Positions 37,225 to 46,636 are shown, counted from the stretch's first letter. The stretch: 64,000 nucleotides of DNA from Blautia sp. (GCA_021772055.1 JAETNR010000013.1:20574-84573); one strand, 5' to 3'. The notes: a model not told the origin generated them from the sequence alone. Translations and numbers: made by a program.

Positions 37225-38154
37225 TTAAAATCCCTTTTTCTTCAGGTAAACTGTAATATCACGGTAAACCTTATCTTTCTCCTTCTCATTCAGAATCTCG
37301 TGACGCATTCCGGGATAAAGCTTGCCCTTCACATCACGGTATCCGGCCTCTCTTACAGCACGAACTGCACCTGCAAATTTCCTTACACCGCCAATGCAGG
37401 GATCCTCTGCCCCTCCGATAAACAATACGGGCATATCCGGCCTGGTACACTTCCATTTTTTCACATCATATGCCCGCTTCATCAATTCAAATAAAGCCAG
37501 ATACCCATCGTCTGTAAAGGTAAAACCGCAGAGAGCTGACCTGGAGTATTCCTCATAGACCTTTTTATCAGAGCAGACCCAGGCATTCTTATTCTTCTCC
37601 CCGCGAAACGGCACAAGATAGCCCCCAAAGGAAAGGGTTTCCAACAAAATACTTTTGTGGCGCGGCCCAAAGAGTTTCTTCTCCGCCCTGGCAATCACCT
37701 CTCCCAGCACTCTGGCCGGGTTCTTGCTTGGAGAACCACAGACGATCAGCATATCCATGCAGTCATCATGCTCCCCTGCAAATGCACGTACTGCCAGGGA
37801 ACCCATACTGTGACCCATCAGGATCAGTGGAATTTCCGGAAACACTTCACGGGTCTTTCTGTTCACCGTACCGATGTCCTTCAGCATGGCCTCTGCACCG
37901 CCGCCGTACATATAGCCCAGATCCTGTTTATTTTTCACGCTCTTCCCATGTCCTCTATGGTCATGGATCACAGTTACATACCCCTTTCCTGCCAGATACT
38001 CCATAAAGGGCAGATAACGTTCTTTGTGTTCACTCATTCCATGAACAAGCTGCACAACCGCCCTGTAGGGCTTTTCCTGAGGCATCATGGCCATAACGGA
38101 GATTTCCAGTCCGTCTGCTTCAGAAACAAAATAACTTTCCAGTTTTTTATACAA
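37225..38154 (-). CDS. Alpha/beta hydrolase (lysophospholipase/monoacylglycerol lipase-like)
   Basis: Serine hydrolase of the Hydrolase_4 type: VVQLVHGMSEHKERY oxyanion region, nucleophile elbow GHSMGS, catalytic aspartate near GGAEDP, histidine in MRHEIL. Substrate not known; likely a lipid ester. Cytoplasmic, no signal peptide. A TTG start at 38154 is preferred because GGAGG lies 8 bases upstream; earlier in-frame starts have no site. 309 residues. It follows the TetR gene on the same strand with a 26-base gap, so it may belong to the efflux operon. Confidence 0.83.
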   Translation of the reverse strand: MYKKLESYFVSEADGLEISVMAMMPQEKPYRAVVQLVHGMSEHKERYLPFMEYLAGKGYVTVIHDHRGHGKSVKNKQDLGYMYGGGAEAMLKDIGTVNRKTREVFPEIPLILMGHSMGSLAVRAFAGEHDDCMDMLIVCGSPSKNPARVLGEVIARAEKKLFGPRHKSILLETLSFGGYLVPFRGEKNKNAWVCSDKKVYEEYSRSALCGFTFTDDGYLALFELMKRAYDVKKWKCTRPDMPVLFIGGAEDPCIGGVRKFAGAVRAVREAGYRDVKGKLYPGMRHEILNEKEKDKVYRDITVYLKKKGF

Positions 38155-38180
38155 TTCTGCCACCTCCACATTTCTATTAT

Positions 38181-38789
38181 TCAACAAAGACTTTTTATTA
38201 TATTATCACATAAAAATTCTTTTGTCTTTAAAAGATCTGCTTCCTCAGAAAAATCTGCAAGTTCCTGGCAGACAAAGAATCCCAAAAGCGGGGAAAGGAT
38301 CTGCAGGATCACCAGATTGTCCGGTATCTCTCTGCGCACAGTTCCCTCCTTCCTGCCAAGATCTGCAAGATCTTTCAGGATTTCCACAGCCATCATCATA
38401 AATGATTTTTTCTGCTCCTCATGTTCCCTGGAAAAGCAATCCGGTATCTGCAGGAAACCGTCTGCACGTCTCACAAACTGAATTAAAAGCAAACGTTTAT
38501 CCCTGGACTGCAAAATCCAGTCAAAACAAGCCTCAAGACCTCCCCGGAAATTCTCCTGCTCCTTGATGGCCTTGGAAAGCATCTGCACCTGAAGCAGCTT
38601 ATGATACTGCAGCGCCTTGCTTACCAGTTCTTCCTTGCTGCGGAAATATTCATATGCCGTTCCCTTGCCGATCCCGGCACGTTCCGTAATGTCAGAGACT
38701 TTCATCTTATTGGCATCTTTTCCCTCTTCCAGCAAATGCCACACAGCATGGTACATGGCCAGAACTTTTTCATTTTTCTCCGTCTCCAT
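38181..38789 (-). CDS. TetR-family regulator of the RND pump
   Basis: N-terminal HTH: MKVSDITERAGIGKGTAYEYFRSKEELVSKAL is a clear TetR domain; the ligand-binding part is diverged. 202 residues. The ATG at 38789 has GGAGG 9 bases upstream. Its start overlaps the end of the RND gene by about 20 bases, so the two are translationally coupled. The palindrome GACC-AGCC-GGTC just after the operon promoter is the likely operator, making this an autoregulated unit; the ligand is unknown. Confidence 0.9.
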   Translation of the reverse strand: METEKNEKVLAMYHAVWHLLEEGKDANKMKVSDITERAGIGKGTAYEYFRSKEELVSKALQYHKLLQVQMLSKAIKEQENFRGGLEACFDWILQSRDKRLLLIQFVRRADGFLQIPDCFSREHEEQKKSFMMMAVEILKDLADLGRKEGTVRREIPDNLVILQILSPLLGFFVCQELADFSEEADLLKTKEFLCDNIIKSLC

Positions 38790-41700
38790 CCTCAACATCC
38801 TCCAGTCTCAGCTCATCTTTTTTATAGTTTTTCCGATTGAGCAGATCATAAATACAGGGAACCACAAACAATGTAAGAAGCGTTCCGTAGATCAGTCCTC
38901 CGATGGTTACCACAGCCATCGGCTGAATCATGTCGCCGCCCATTCCCATTCCTGCTGCCATTGTGGACAGACCCAGGATCGTCGTCAGGGCTGTCATGAT
39001 AATCGGACGGAAACGGTCCTTTCCTGCCTGGATCAGAGCTTCCCTCTTTTCCATTCCTCCCATGCGGAGCTGATTCGTATAATCCACCAGAACGATTCCA
39101 TTATTTACGATAATACCGGAAAGCATGATAAAGCCGATCATGGCGATCACGCTCACGTCCATATCTGCAATAAGCAGCCCGAAGAAACCTCCTGTAAATG
39201 CCAGGGGAATCGTAAACATAATGATAAAGGGGGACATGAGGGACTGGAACTGCGCAACCATGATCAAATACATGAACACCAGTGCCAGAATAAGCATCAG
39301 CATCAGCTGTCCCATGGCATCATTGATTGATTCGTCTTCTCCTGTCATCTCCATCGTATAACCCTTCGGCAATTCATAATCTTTCAGTTTCTTCTCAAGT
39401 TCACCTGCAACAAGGCCAATATTATTTCCGCTTGCAATTTCCGCACTTACGGTCATATAACGAGACTGGGCATCGCGAAGGATCGTCCGGGGGCCTGCCG
39501 CATCTGTAAAATCCGCAATCTCCGAAAGCCTGATCTCTTCTGTTTCTCCATCCTGGTTGGTCACTTCAATAGTCAGGCTCTTCAGGTCTTCTCTGGTAAG
39601 TTTCTCATCCTTCTCATCACGCACAAAGACACTGTAATCCTTGTCCTGAGCAGAAAGAGTCGTTGCAGAGGATGCTTCCGCCAGCCGTTTCTGGATTGCC
39701 TGGTAAACCTGTGCCACAGTCAGCTTATATTCCATCGCCTTTGTCTTATTCACCGCTATCCGGAATTCTTCATCCGCTTCTTCCTGTCCGTCGGAAACAT
39801 TCCGGGTGCCTTCTGTCTCTTCCGCTATGGCTGCCACATCCCTGGCAATGGCCGAAAGCTCATCCAGTTCTTTTCCTTTGATACGGACCTGGATACCGCT
39901 TCCCCCAAGGGCGCTCATGTCCATAGACTGGGTAGACACAGACACTTCGCATGGAAGATCCTCTGTTCTTTTTAGGATTTCCTGCTCCAGTTCTTCACCG
40001 GAAAGCTTCTTTTGTTCTTTCAGAAGAAGATACATATTGACAGAATTCGTGCTGCCTGAGTCGCCCATCCCCATCATGCCGCCGCCACCGGCCATAGCGC
40101 CGATACTCTCAATATCCTCCAGCTCTTCGATCCGTGCGATCACCTCATCCGCACAGGCTGCAGTCTCTAAAAGAGGCGTCCCCCTCTCTGTTGTGACAGT
40201 CATGGAAACCTGTGTGCTTTCCATCGCTGGCATAAAGGAGGTTCCGTTTTTGATGGCAGCAGAAGCGCTTCCCACAAACAATCCCACTGCCAGAAGCAAT
40301 ACCAGGAATTTCACCCGAAGGGCACCCTTAAGGATCTTTCCGTAAATATTCCGGATTGCATCCAGCAGGCGGGTCCTTTTTGTTTTGGACTTTTTCAGAA
40401 GTCCGGCTGACATCATAGGCACCAGAGTCAGGGCTACCACAAGACTGGCAAGCAGCGAATAGGCAATAGTCAACCCCATATCCACAAACAGCTGCCTTGT
40501 AATTCCCTCCGTAAAAACAATGGGGGCAAATACACAGATTGTCGTCAATGTGGAAGCTGCAATCGCACCGGCCACCTGTCCGGCACCGTCAATCGCTGCC
40601 TTCCTTGCAGGAATTCCCTCCTGGCGCAGACGCTGGATATTTTCGATCACCACAATGGAGTTATCCACCAGCATGCCGATTCCAAGAGCAAGTCCGGACA
40701 GGGAAATCACATTTAAGGTGATCCCGCTGAAATACATCAGCACAAAAGCCGCCACCACACTGATGGGAATGGAAAACGCGATCACAATGGTAGGCTTTAT
40801 ATCCTTCAGGAACACAAGAAGGATCAAAACCGCCAGAATGGCACCGGAAAGCATATTCTGGATCACCGAATCCACTACCAGATCAATATATACCCCCTGA
40901 TCCATCAGCACGGAAAAATGGACGTCCTCATGTTCCTCCTCAATTTCCGCGATCCGCTCCAGAAGACGGTCTGTTACCTCTCCGGTAGAATATCCCGTCT
41001 GCTTTTCAATGGTCAGCATGACACCGGGATTGCCGTTCAGGCGGGCATATATTTCATCACTGTCATCCTGCACTGTAATATCGGCAACATCCTTCAGGCG
41101 GATGGGGGCCAGTCCGTCTAATCCGAGATCCAGAAGCACCAGATCCTCCAGATGTTCCACATTGGATATTTTATCCCCTACACGTACCAGATAATCCTCT
41201 CTGCCTTCCTGGATATACCCCGCAGGCATGGAAAAGTTTTCCCCTGCAAGGATCCCCTTCACCAGGTCCGATGTAATCAGATTCTCAAGGCTCGTCTGAT
41301 CCTTCGCCGCTTTCTTTGCTTCCTCCAGCTGGTCTTTTCCAGAATCAAGCTGTGCCTGAGCTTCCTCAAGCTTCGCCTCATTCGCCTCGATCTTGGAAGA
41401 ACCGGACTCCATTTTGGATTCCGCCACACTCATGTCTATGGACGCAAGAAGTTTCTGGGTATCCATCTCCACTTTTCCGGAAGAAAGCTGTTTCTTGCCT
41501 GAGGCGATCTGTGCCTTGGCTGCATTAAGCTGCTCTCTGCCTGCATTAAGCTGGGCCTGGGCTTCCTCAAGAGCTTCCTCGTTCGAGGCGAGTTCTTCCA
41601 GGGTCATCCACAGATTGGATGCCTGCTCTGTGGTATAAGCATAGGCTTCCTCTGCCGAACTTTTCCCAAGGCTCTTCACGATCTGATTCAGCTGTCCTTC

Positions 41701-42894
41701 CAGCTCTGCTTTCTTTGCGGCAAGTTCCCCCATTGCGTTCTGAAGGTCTGCCTGGCTCTGTTCCAGTGCTGCTCTCTGCGCTTCCAGTTCCCCTTTCTGC
41801 TGTTCATAATCCAGTGCATCAGAGAATTCCTCAAGCTGGGCAAGGGCCGCATCCACGCTGCTGATTCCCTCGGATACAGAGTTCAGGTTTTCCTGGAGAA
41901 CAGCCTCCTGCTGGGCAATTGCGCTGAGTGCCTGCTGCAGATTCTGAATTCCCGTCTGTGCAGTTCCAAGCTGATCAAGGGCAGCTTCTGCCTGCGCTTT
42001 CCCTTCCGAAAGCTTCGTTCGTCCTGCATCCAGTTCCGCCTGCTTCTCCTCCAGAAGCTTCTCCTTCTCCTGAAGCTCGGTCTCGCCAGCCTCAATCTTG
42101 CTCTCTGCCGCTGCCATCTGCTGCTGCCCCTGGGCAAGACCTGCCACAAGCTCCTCTTTCCCGCTTTTCAGCTGCTCTTTTCCTTCCTCAAGCTCGTCTT
42201 TTCCTTCTTTCAACTTCTGTTTGCCGTCATTCAGTTCTTCCTGGGCATCTTTCAGTTCATCCTCTTTTTCTCTGAACTGTTTTTCCAGGGCTTCCATAAC
42301 TTTTTCGTTGGCCTTCTGAAGCTTTTCTTCCCGAATAAATACATCCACACTTTCCGTAACATTTCCCGTAGTGGAAACGCTGGCCACTCCGGCAATACTC
42401 TCCATTTCTGCCTGGATATTTCTCTCCACATAGTCTGTGACTTCCGTGGGTTCCAGGTTGTCCACTTCCACCGCTGCGATCATGATGGGCATCATGTCCG
42501 GATTCAGCTTCATGATCATGGGCTTGCCGACGGAATCGTCCCAGTATCCGCTGATCTGGTCCAGTTTTTCCCGTATCTCGATCGTAGCAGAATCCATATC
42601 CGTAGACTCCTGAAATTCCAGAACCACCATAGATACATTCTCCCGGGACTGTGAGCTTACATTTTCAATATCCGTAACGGTGGCCATAGACTGCTCCACA
42701 GGCCTGGTTACAACGGTCTCCACCGTCTCCGGGCTGGCCCCTGCATATGTAGTCATCACGATCGCATAGGGAAGATTCATACTGGGAAGCAGATCCGTAT
42801 TCATCTTTCCAAAGGAAACAACTCCCAGGATCAAAACCAGTACGATGGCAACCACGACGGTATACGGTTTTTTAACACTATATCGTGAAATCAT
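38770..42894 (-). CDS. RND-family transporter with large coiled-coil insert
   Basis: AcrB/HAE1-type permease, 1374 residues versus about 1030 usual. The start (SRYSVKKPYTVVVAIVLVLILG), two sets of membrane segments (VILEVFLKD..., and LGIGMLVDNSIVVIENI with the transport aspartate) and a second porter half are present. The excess is an insert of about 340 residues (about 190-533) in the first porter region, made of heptad-like repeats (DGKQKLKEGKDELEEGKEQL) that predict a long coiled coil outside the membrane. ATG at 42894 follows AGGAGG. No outer-membrane or adaptor partner is nearby, as expected for a Gram-positive. Confidence 0.9.
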   Translation of the reverse strand: MISRYSVKKPYTVVVAIVLVLILGVVSFGKMNTDLLPSMNLPYAIVMTTYAGASPETVETVVTRPVEQSMATVTDIENVSSQSRENVSMVVLEFQESTDMDSATIEIREKLDQISGYWDDSVGKPMIMKLNPDMMPIMIAAVEVDNLEPTEVTDYVERNIQAEMESIAGVASVSTTGNVTESVDVFIREEKLQKANEKVMEALEKQFREKEDELKDAQEELNDGKQKLKEGKDELEEGKEQLKSGKEELVAGLAQGQQQMAAAESKIEAGETELQEKEKLLEEKQAELDAGRTKLSEGKAQAEAALDQLGTAQTGIQNLQQALSAIAQQEAVLQENLNSVSEGISSVDAALAQLEEFSDALDYEQQKGELEAQRAALEQSQADLQNAMGELAAKKAELEGQLNQIVKSLGKSSAEEAYAYTTEQASNLWMTLEELASNEEALEEAQAQLNAGREQLNAAKAQIASGKKQLSSGKVEMDTQKLLASIDMSVAESKMESGSSKIEANEAKLEEAQAQLDSGKDQLEEAKKAAKDQTSLENLITSDLVKGILAGENFSMPAGYIQEGREDYLVRVGDKISNVEHLEDLVLLDLGLDGLAPIRLKDVADITVQDDSDEIYARLNGNPGVMLTIEKQTGYSTGEVTDRLLERIAEIEEEHEDVHFSVLMDQGVYIDLVVDSVIQNMLSGAILAVLILLVFLKDIKPTIVIAFSIPISVVAAFVLMYFSGITLNVISLSGLALGIGMLVDNSIVVIENIQRLRQEGIPARKAAIDGAGQVAGAIAASTLTTICVFAPIVFTEGITRQLFVDMGLTIAYSLLASLVVALTLVPMMSAGLLKKSKTKRTRLLDAIRNIYGKILKGALRVKFLVLLLAVGLFVGSASAAIKNGTSFMPAMESTQVSMTVTTERGTPLLETAACADEVIARIEELEDIESIGAMAGGGGMMGMGDSGSTNSVNMYLLLKEQKKLSGEELEQEILKRTEDLPCEVSVSTQSMDMSALGGSGIQVRIKGKELDELSAIARDVAAIAEETEGTRNVSDGQEEADEEFRIAVNKTKAMEYKLTVAQVYQAIQKRLAEASSATTLSAQDKDYSVFVRDEKDEKLTREDLKSLTIEVTNQDGETEEIRLSEIADFTDAAGPRTILRDAQSRYMTVSAEIASGNNIGLVAGELEKKLKDYELPKGYTMEMTGEDESINDAMGQLMLMLILALVFMYLIMVAQFQSLMSPFIIMFTIPLAFTGGFFGLLIADMDVSVIAMIGFIMLSGIIVNNGIVLVDYTNQLRMGGMEKREALIQAGKDRFRPIIMTALTTILGLSTMAAGMGMGGDMIQPMAVVTIGGLIYGTLLTLFVVPCIYDLLNRKNYKKDELRLEDVEDGDGEK

Positions 42895-42929
42895 CTCTTT
42901 TTCCTCCTGTCCCATTCCTGTTGTCTTTT

Positions 42930-42948
42930 CCGACCGGCTGGTCAGTCA
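42930..42948. promoter_or_regulatory. Probable TetR operator
   Basis: TGACTGACCAGCCGGTCGG on the minus strand: half-sites GACC and GGTC separated by four bases, imperfect outside. It lies just downstream of the -10 of the RND operon, where bound repressor would block transcription. Confidence 0.6.
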
Positions 42949-42955
42949 TATTTCC

Positions 42956-42984
42956 ATTATATGTCCGCAGATTGCCATTGTCAA
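42956..42984 (-). promoter_or_regulatory. Consensus promoter of the RND-TetR operon
   Basis: Perfect TTGACA (42979-42984), 17-base spacer, perfect TATAAT (42956-42961), on the minus strand. The -35 shares five bases with the divergent promoter. Confidence 0.92.
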
Positions 42985-43007
42985 TAAAATCTATTATATG
43001 TTATAAT
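42978..43007 (+). promoter_or_regulatory. Divergent promoter of the DUF5067-like gene
   Basis: -35 TTGTCA (42978-42983), 18-base spacer, -10 TATAAT (43002-43007). Its -35 lies on top of the -35 of the RND promoter, so the two promoters may exclude each other. Confidence 0.75.
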
Positions 43008-43077
43008 GTTCTCACTGAATAAGAAATTCATTTCATATGCACCTGCAGATGCAGGCTTGTATAAGTCAGGAGGTTTT

Positions 43078-44157
43078 ATGGAAACACAGGCACCACAACA
43101 GCAGGAGGCCAAAACTCCGAAGAAGAGAAAAACTGCTCTCGTCCTTTTCTTTCTCCTTGTAATTCTGGCGGTGGCAGGAACAGCCGTTTACTATTTTATG
43201 GCACGCCAAAAGCCGCAGAAAGCAGTAGAAACATTTTTGTCAAATATGCAGAAAATGGATTTTGAAGGTATGAGTGCCCAGCTTCAGAGCAGCGATCTTT
43301 CCGCTCTGGATGATGCTGATATCCGCGATGATTCCTACAAAGATTTTTTCCAGGGCATCAATCAGAAAATGACTTATAAGATTTCAAAAAATAACTTCAA
43401 TATCCAGAACGGAACAGCGAACATTACCGTTCATATTAAGTATATTGACGGCTCAGACATCTATAAGGAAACCATCACCGAATTTCTTCGCCAGATCGTC
43501 TCCACCGCATTTTCCGGTGAGGAGCTTTCCGAAGAGGAAACGCAGCAGAAGCTGGCGGATATCCTCAAAGAAAAGGCAAAGACGGTGGAGGACAAATTTA
43601 CAGAAACGGACATCACCTATCCCCTGGTAAAAACAAATGACGGATGGAAGATCATGTCCCTGGACGATGAAACCGTAAAAATCATGTCCGCAAACTTTAA
43701 AAATGTACAGGATGAAATTAATAACGAACTGGTTGGGATGGAAGAAAGAACAGAACAAAATGCTGTACAGCCGGATGCTGCAGAGAACAGCACCATTGAT
43801 CTGTCCAATGACAAATTCACGATTCATTACATCAAGCATACCATTGTCAATGATTTCGGCGGAAAACCCTGTCTGCTGGTTTATTATGATTATACCAACA
43901 ACAGCGATGCTCCCTCCAGCGCAATGGTGGATGTGAATCTCCTGGCCTACCAGAATGGCGTTTCCTTAAGTGCCGCAATTCCGGAAAACACAGAGGACGC
44001 GATTGATAAATTCATGTCCGAAATCCAGCCGGGCCAGACGGCAACCGTCTGCCAAGCCTTCTCTCTCAATGATGAGACAGATGTTACCCTGCAGGCAGGA
44101 GAAGCCTTCAGCTTCGGCGGCGGAACTTCTGCTTCCCAGATCTTAAAAGTAAAATAA
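43078..44157 (+). CDS. Membrane-anchored protein with NTF2-like and DUF5067-like domains
   Basis: A Lys-rich tail and one membrane span (TALVLFFLLVILAVAGTAVYYF, about 20-41) are followed by an NTF2-like (DUF4878-type) domain with KAVETFLSNMQKMDFEGM and GWKIMSLDDETVKIM, then a C-terminal domain from about 245 (FTIHYIKHTIVNDFGGKPCLLVYYDYTNNS) resembling DUF5067/DUF4352 immunoglobulin-like folds. Surface-exposed, function unknown. AGGAGG precedes the ATG at 43078; a longer frame from 43006 begins inside the promoter. 359 residues. Confidence 0.75.
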   Translation: METQAPQQQEAKTPKKRKTALVLFFLLVILAVAGTAVYYFMARQKPQKAVETFLSNMQKMDFEGMSAQLQSSDLSALDDADIRDDSYKDFFQGINQKMTYKISKNNFNIQNGTANITVHIKYIDGSDIYKETITEFLRQIVSTAFSGEELSEEETQQKLADILKEKAKTVEDKFTETDITYPLVKTNDGWKIMSLDDETVKIMSANFKNVQDEINNELVGMEERTEQNAVQPDAAENSTIDLSNDKFTIHYIKHTIVNDFGGKPCLLVYYDYTNNSDAPSSAMVDVNLLAYQNGVSLSAAIPENTEDAIDKFMSEIQPGQTATVCQAFSLNDETDVTLQAGEAFSFGGGTSASQILKVK

Positions 44158-44236
44158 ACTGGTTAAATTTCCCACAAGACATCATACATGCTTTTTCATT
44201 TTCATGAAATACTATTTTCAGAAAGGATGGTGTCTT

Positions 44237-44452
44237 ATGGGAAATAATTTTTTACGCTACTTTGCACTGACAATCACCGTGATCGGCGCGATCAACTGGG
44301 GACTCATCGGGTTCTTTAACCTGAATCTGGTGTCTCTGCTCTTTGGCAGCATGAGCTGGATTTCCCGCATTATTTATGGCCTGGTGGGACTCTGCGGATT
44401 GTACCTTTTTACCTTCTACGGTCTGGTTGACCAGGAAAGAGAGGCAATCTAA
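44237..44452 (+). CDS. DUF378 small membrane protein
   Basis: 71 residues with two membrane segments (FALTITVIGAINWGLIGFF and IIYGLVGLCGLYLFTF) and the GAINWGLIGFFNLNLV signature of DUF378. Function not known. AAAGGATGG precedes the ATG at 44237. One base separates its stop from the next small gene. Confidence 0.85.
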   Translation: MGNNFLRYFALTITVIGAINWGLIGFFNLNLVSLLFGSMSWISRIIYGLVGLCGLYLFTFYGLVDQEREAI

Positions 44453-44453
44453 T

Positions 44454-44615
44454 ATGGAAAACACTACGGCCAAATATTCCGGCGAAACTCCGGCAAATGT
44501 ACAGATTGCCGAGCTTCCGGAAGCCTGCCTGAAAAGAATTCATGAATTTGAACGGGAATTAAATAAAGAAGGTTTCTGGAATATCGCTCTGGTAGCTTAC
44601 CAGATGAAAAACTGA
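44454..44615 (+). CDS. Small hypothetical protein (53 residues)
   Basis: Starts at ATG 44454, one base after the DUF378 stop, with GAGAGG 9 bases upstream. Soluble, acidic/helical (IAELPEACLKRIHEFERELNK). The tight coupling suggests a real gene, but no family is recognised. Confidence 0.5.
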   Translation: MENTTAKYSGETPANVQIAELPEACLKRIHEFERELNKEGFWNIALVAYQMKN

Positions 44616-44629
44616 ATAAAATGCTTTAC

Positions 44630-44664
44630 AAGAAAAAAAGGACTTCGAATAATCGAAGTCCTTT
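44630..44664 (-). terminator. Terminator of the tRNA-Gly pair
   Basis: 12-bp stem (44653-44664 with 44637-44648), loop of four, followed on the minus strand by seven T residues. Begins three bases after the tRNA 3' end. Confidence 0.92.
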
Positions 44665-44666
44665 AG

Positions 44667-44739
44667 AGCGATAGACGGGGCTCGAACCCGCGGTCTCGAC
44701 CTTGGCAAGGTCGCGCGTTACCAACTACGCCACTATCGC
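44667..44739 (-). tRNA. tRNA-Gly(GCC)
   Basis: 73 nt, anticodon GCC, identical to the gene at 3464-3536 on the plus strand. Second of two glycine tRNAs in this unit. Confidence 0.96.
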
Positions 44740-44744
44740 ATAAA

Positions 44745-44815
44745 AGCGGGTGATGGGAATCGAACCCACGTATCCAGCTTGGAAGGCTGGTGTTCTACCA
44801 TTGAACTACACCCGC
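44745..44815 (-). tRNA. tRNA-Gly(TCC)
   Basis: Acceptor GCGGGTG/CACCCGC, anticodon stem CCAGC/GCTGG around CTTCCAA (anticodon TCC), T-arm GGGTTCGATTCCC. 71 nt, no encoded CCA. Confidence 0.96.
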
Positions 44816-44847
44816 TTATCGCTGTGTTGTTCGCTACAACGATGATA

Positions 44848-44876
44848 AGTATATCCTATTTCTTTTTATTTGTCAA
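44848..44876 (-). promoter_or_regulatory. Promoter of the tRNA-Gly pair
   Basis: -35 TTGACA (44871-44876), 17-base spacer, -10 TATACT (44848-44853) on the minus strand. Confidence 0.85.
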
Positions 44877-44955
44877 CAGTATTTTTAATTTTTTTTTATT
44901 TTTTTAGCTTCACAAATTTTCTCGAATATTTAGGCGAATGTGGAGATCTTATCAT

Positions 44956-45702
44956 TCACAGATTTCCCTGCAGCTTTTCTTTTACAAGGGCAAAGACTTC
45001 TCTCACCATATAGTGGGGAAGCATATAAATATCTGTTTTTGCGGCAATTCCCTCACAGTTCCCATAGCCCTGCTTCTCTGCAAGGCGGACAGCCCGGTAA
45101 ACATGGAAATTACTGGTAAGGATTCCTGTTGCGGCATCGGCACAATCTGTCAGGGCATTGGAAAATTTCAGATTTTCCATGGTATTGGTGGACTGATCCT
45201 CCAGGATGAGACGTTCCCCGGAAATTCCATGCTCCAGAAGATACTCCATCATACACTCCGCCTCGCTGATTTCTTCCCCGGACCCCTTTCCTCCGGAAAG
45301 GATCAGAATCGTTTGTTCATTGGCATTGGCATATTCCAGAGCTTTTTCCAAACGCATCCGAAGAGCCCTGGATGGAACATCTTTTTTTACCTGGGCGCCA
45401 AGAACCACGATATAAGAAAGCCCTTCGCTTCCCTTCCGGGCCATACCCCGGACGACTCTCCCAAAGATGAAAAGGAACAGTACAAGTCCTGCCAGAAGAG
45501 CCACGATTACAGCATATTTCAGCCATCCCGGAAAAAAACCGGGATGGACTTTTTCATAACGGATTCCTGTTCCCAGGCCTCCCAGTACCGCAGAGGCCGC
45601 CAGCCAGATCCATGCAAAATCCGATGTAATTCCTGTAAATATGAGCAATGCAAGATAATATAACAGACATAATACACCTGCAGTCATACAGAATCCGGCC
45701 AT
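44956..45702 (-). CDS. DUF218 (YdcF/ElyC-like) membrane protein
   Basis: 248 residues: three or four N-terminal membrane segments (about 2-25, 28-45, 60-80), then a cytoplasmic or exported DUF218 domain with YIVVLGAQVK, ILSGGKGSGEEISEAECM, LEDQSTNTMENLKFSN and TSNFHVYRAVRLAEKQG, the usual family blocks. ElyC/SanA relatives act in envelope synthesis; the role here is not established. Starts at ATG 45702, one base after the cysE stop; the site GGGAG lies in the cysE end. Coupled to cysE. Confidence 0.85.
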   Translation of the reverse strand: MAGFCMTAGVLCLLYYLALLIFTGITSDFAWIWLAASAVLGGLGTGIRYEKVHPGFFPGWLKYAVIVALLAGLVLFLFIFGRVVRGMARKGSEGLSYIVVLGAQVKKDVPSRALRMRLEKALEYANANEQTILILSGGKGSGEEISEAECMMEYLLEHGISGERLILEDQSTNTMENLKFSNALTDCADAATGILTSNFHVYRAVRLAEKQGYGNCEGIAAKTDIYMLPHYMVREVFALVKEKLQGNL

Positions 45703-45703
45703 A

Positions 45704-46636
45704 TTAATTCTCCCAGTCCCAGACATTGGCTGCAGTTACCTGAGATCTCGGCTTCTTGATCACAAGCTCCGGGCTCTTGGCGCTGACCTTGGTGTTGGCA
45801 GGAATGGATTCAGTAATAAAAGTATTACCGCCAATAATCGTGTTCTCCCCGATCACCGTTTCTCCTCCAAGAACTGTGGAATTGGAATAAATGGTTACAT
45901 TATCTCCAATGGTGGGATGGCGCTTCACATTTGCAAGCTGCTGTCCCTGTCTGGTAGACAGCGCTCCCAGGGTCACACCCTGATAAAGCTTTACATTATT
46001 GCCGATTTCCGTGGTCTCGCCAATGACGACGCCTGTTCCATGGTCAATAAAGAAATACTCTCCGATCACAGCTCCGGGATTGATGTCGATTCCGGTACGT
46101 CCATGGGCATACTCTGTCATGATTCTGGGAATATGGGGCACCTTTTCCACATAGAGCAAATGAGCCAGGCGGTATACATAAATCGCCAGAAGACCGGGAT
46201 AGCATACAATGATCTCTTCCTTCCCTTTCGCTGCAGGGTCTCCGTCAAATCCGGCCTGCACATCCTTCAAAAGCATTTTCTGCACATGGGGAAGCTGTTC
46301 AAAAAAGCCTGCACAAACCTCTTCTGCATGTATGCTGATTTCTTCTGCAGCACTCTCATGATCCTCGTAAAGAAACGCAATTTCTATCTGCTCTTTCAGA
46401 CGGTCATACAGGCTGTTCAGTCTGGAGCCAACATAATACTCGGGAAACATTCTGGCACTGGAGTCCACTCCAAAATATCCCGGAAATATGACAGATCTCA
46501 ATTCTCTCACAATGTCGATCACAGCCGAACGGTTAGGCAGGTTCCGCCCATTCTTCGGCAAAAACAATTCTTCCGCACAATAATTTTCCGTCAAAGACTC
46601 CACTGACTTCAAAAGTGCTGTCTTTTTATCTTTCAT
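45704..46636 (-). CDS. cysE: Serine O-acetyltransferase
   Basis: Makes O-acetylserine from serine and acetyl-CoA for cysteine synthesis. Left-handed beta-helix hexapeptide repeats in the C-terminal third (GRTGIDINPGAVIGEYFFIDHG, VVIGETTEIGNNVKLYQGVTLG). At 310 residues it is the longer EpsC-like type common in Clostridia rather than the 220-residue Bacillus form. AGAGGAGAT precedes the ATG. A cysteine synthase is not in the window, though MetY may overlap that activity. Confidence 0.93.
   Translation of the reverse strand: MKDKKTALLKSVESLTENYCAEELFLPKNGRNLPNRSAVIDIVRELRSVIFPGYFGVDSSARMFPEYYVGSRLNSLYDRLKEQIEIAFLYEDHESAAEEISIHAEEVCAGFFEQLPHVQKMLLKDVQAGFDGDPAAKGKEEIIVCYPGLLAIYVYRLAHLLYVEKVPHIPRIMTEYAHGRTGIDINPGAVIGEYFFIDHGTGVVIGETTEIGNNVKLYQGVTLGALSTRQGQQLANVKRHPTIGDNVTIYSNSTVLGGETVIGENTIIGGNTFITESIPANTKVSAKSPELVIKKPRSQVTAANVWDWEN

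Noticed and set aside
43006..43077. N-terminal extension of the DUF5067-like protein (24 residues)
   Set aside because: It starts inside the -10 element; the ATG at 43078 has AGGAGG at good spacing.
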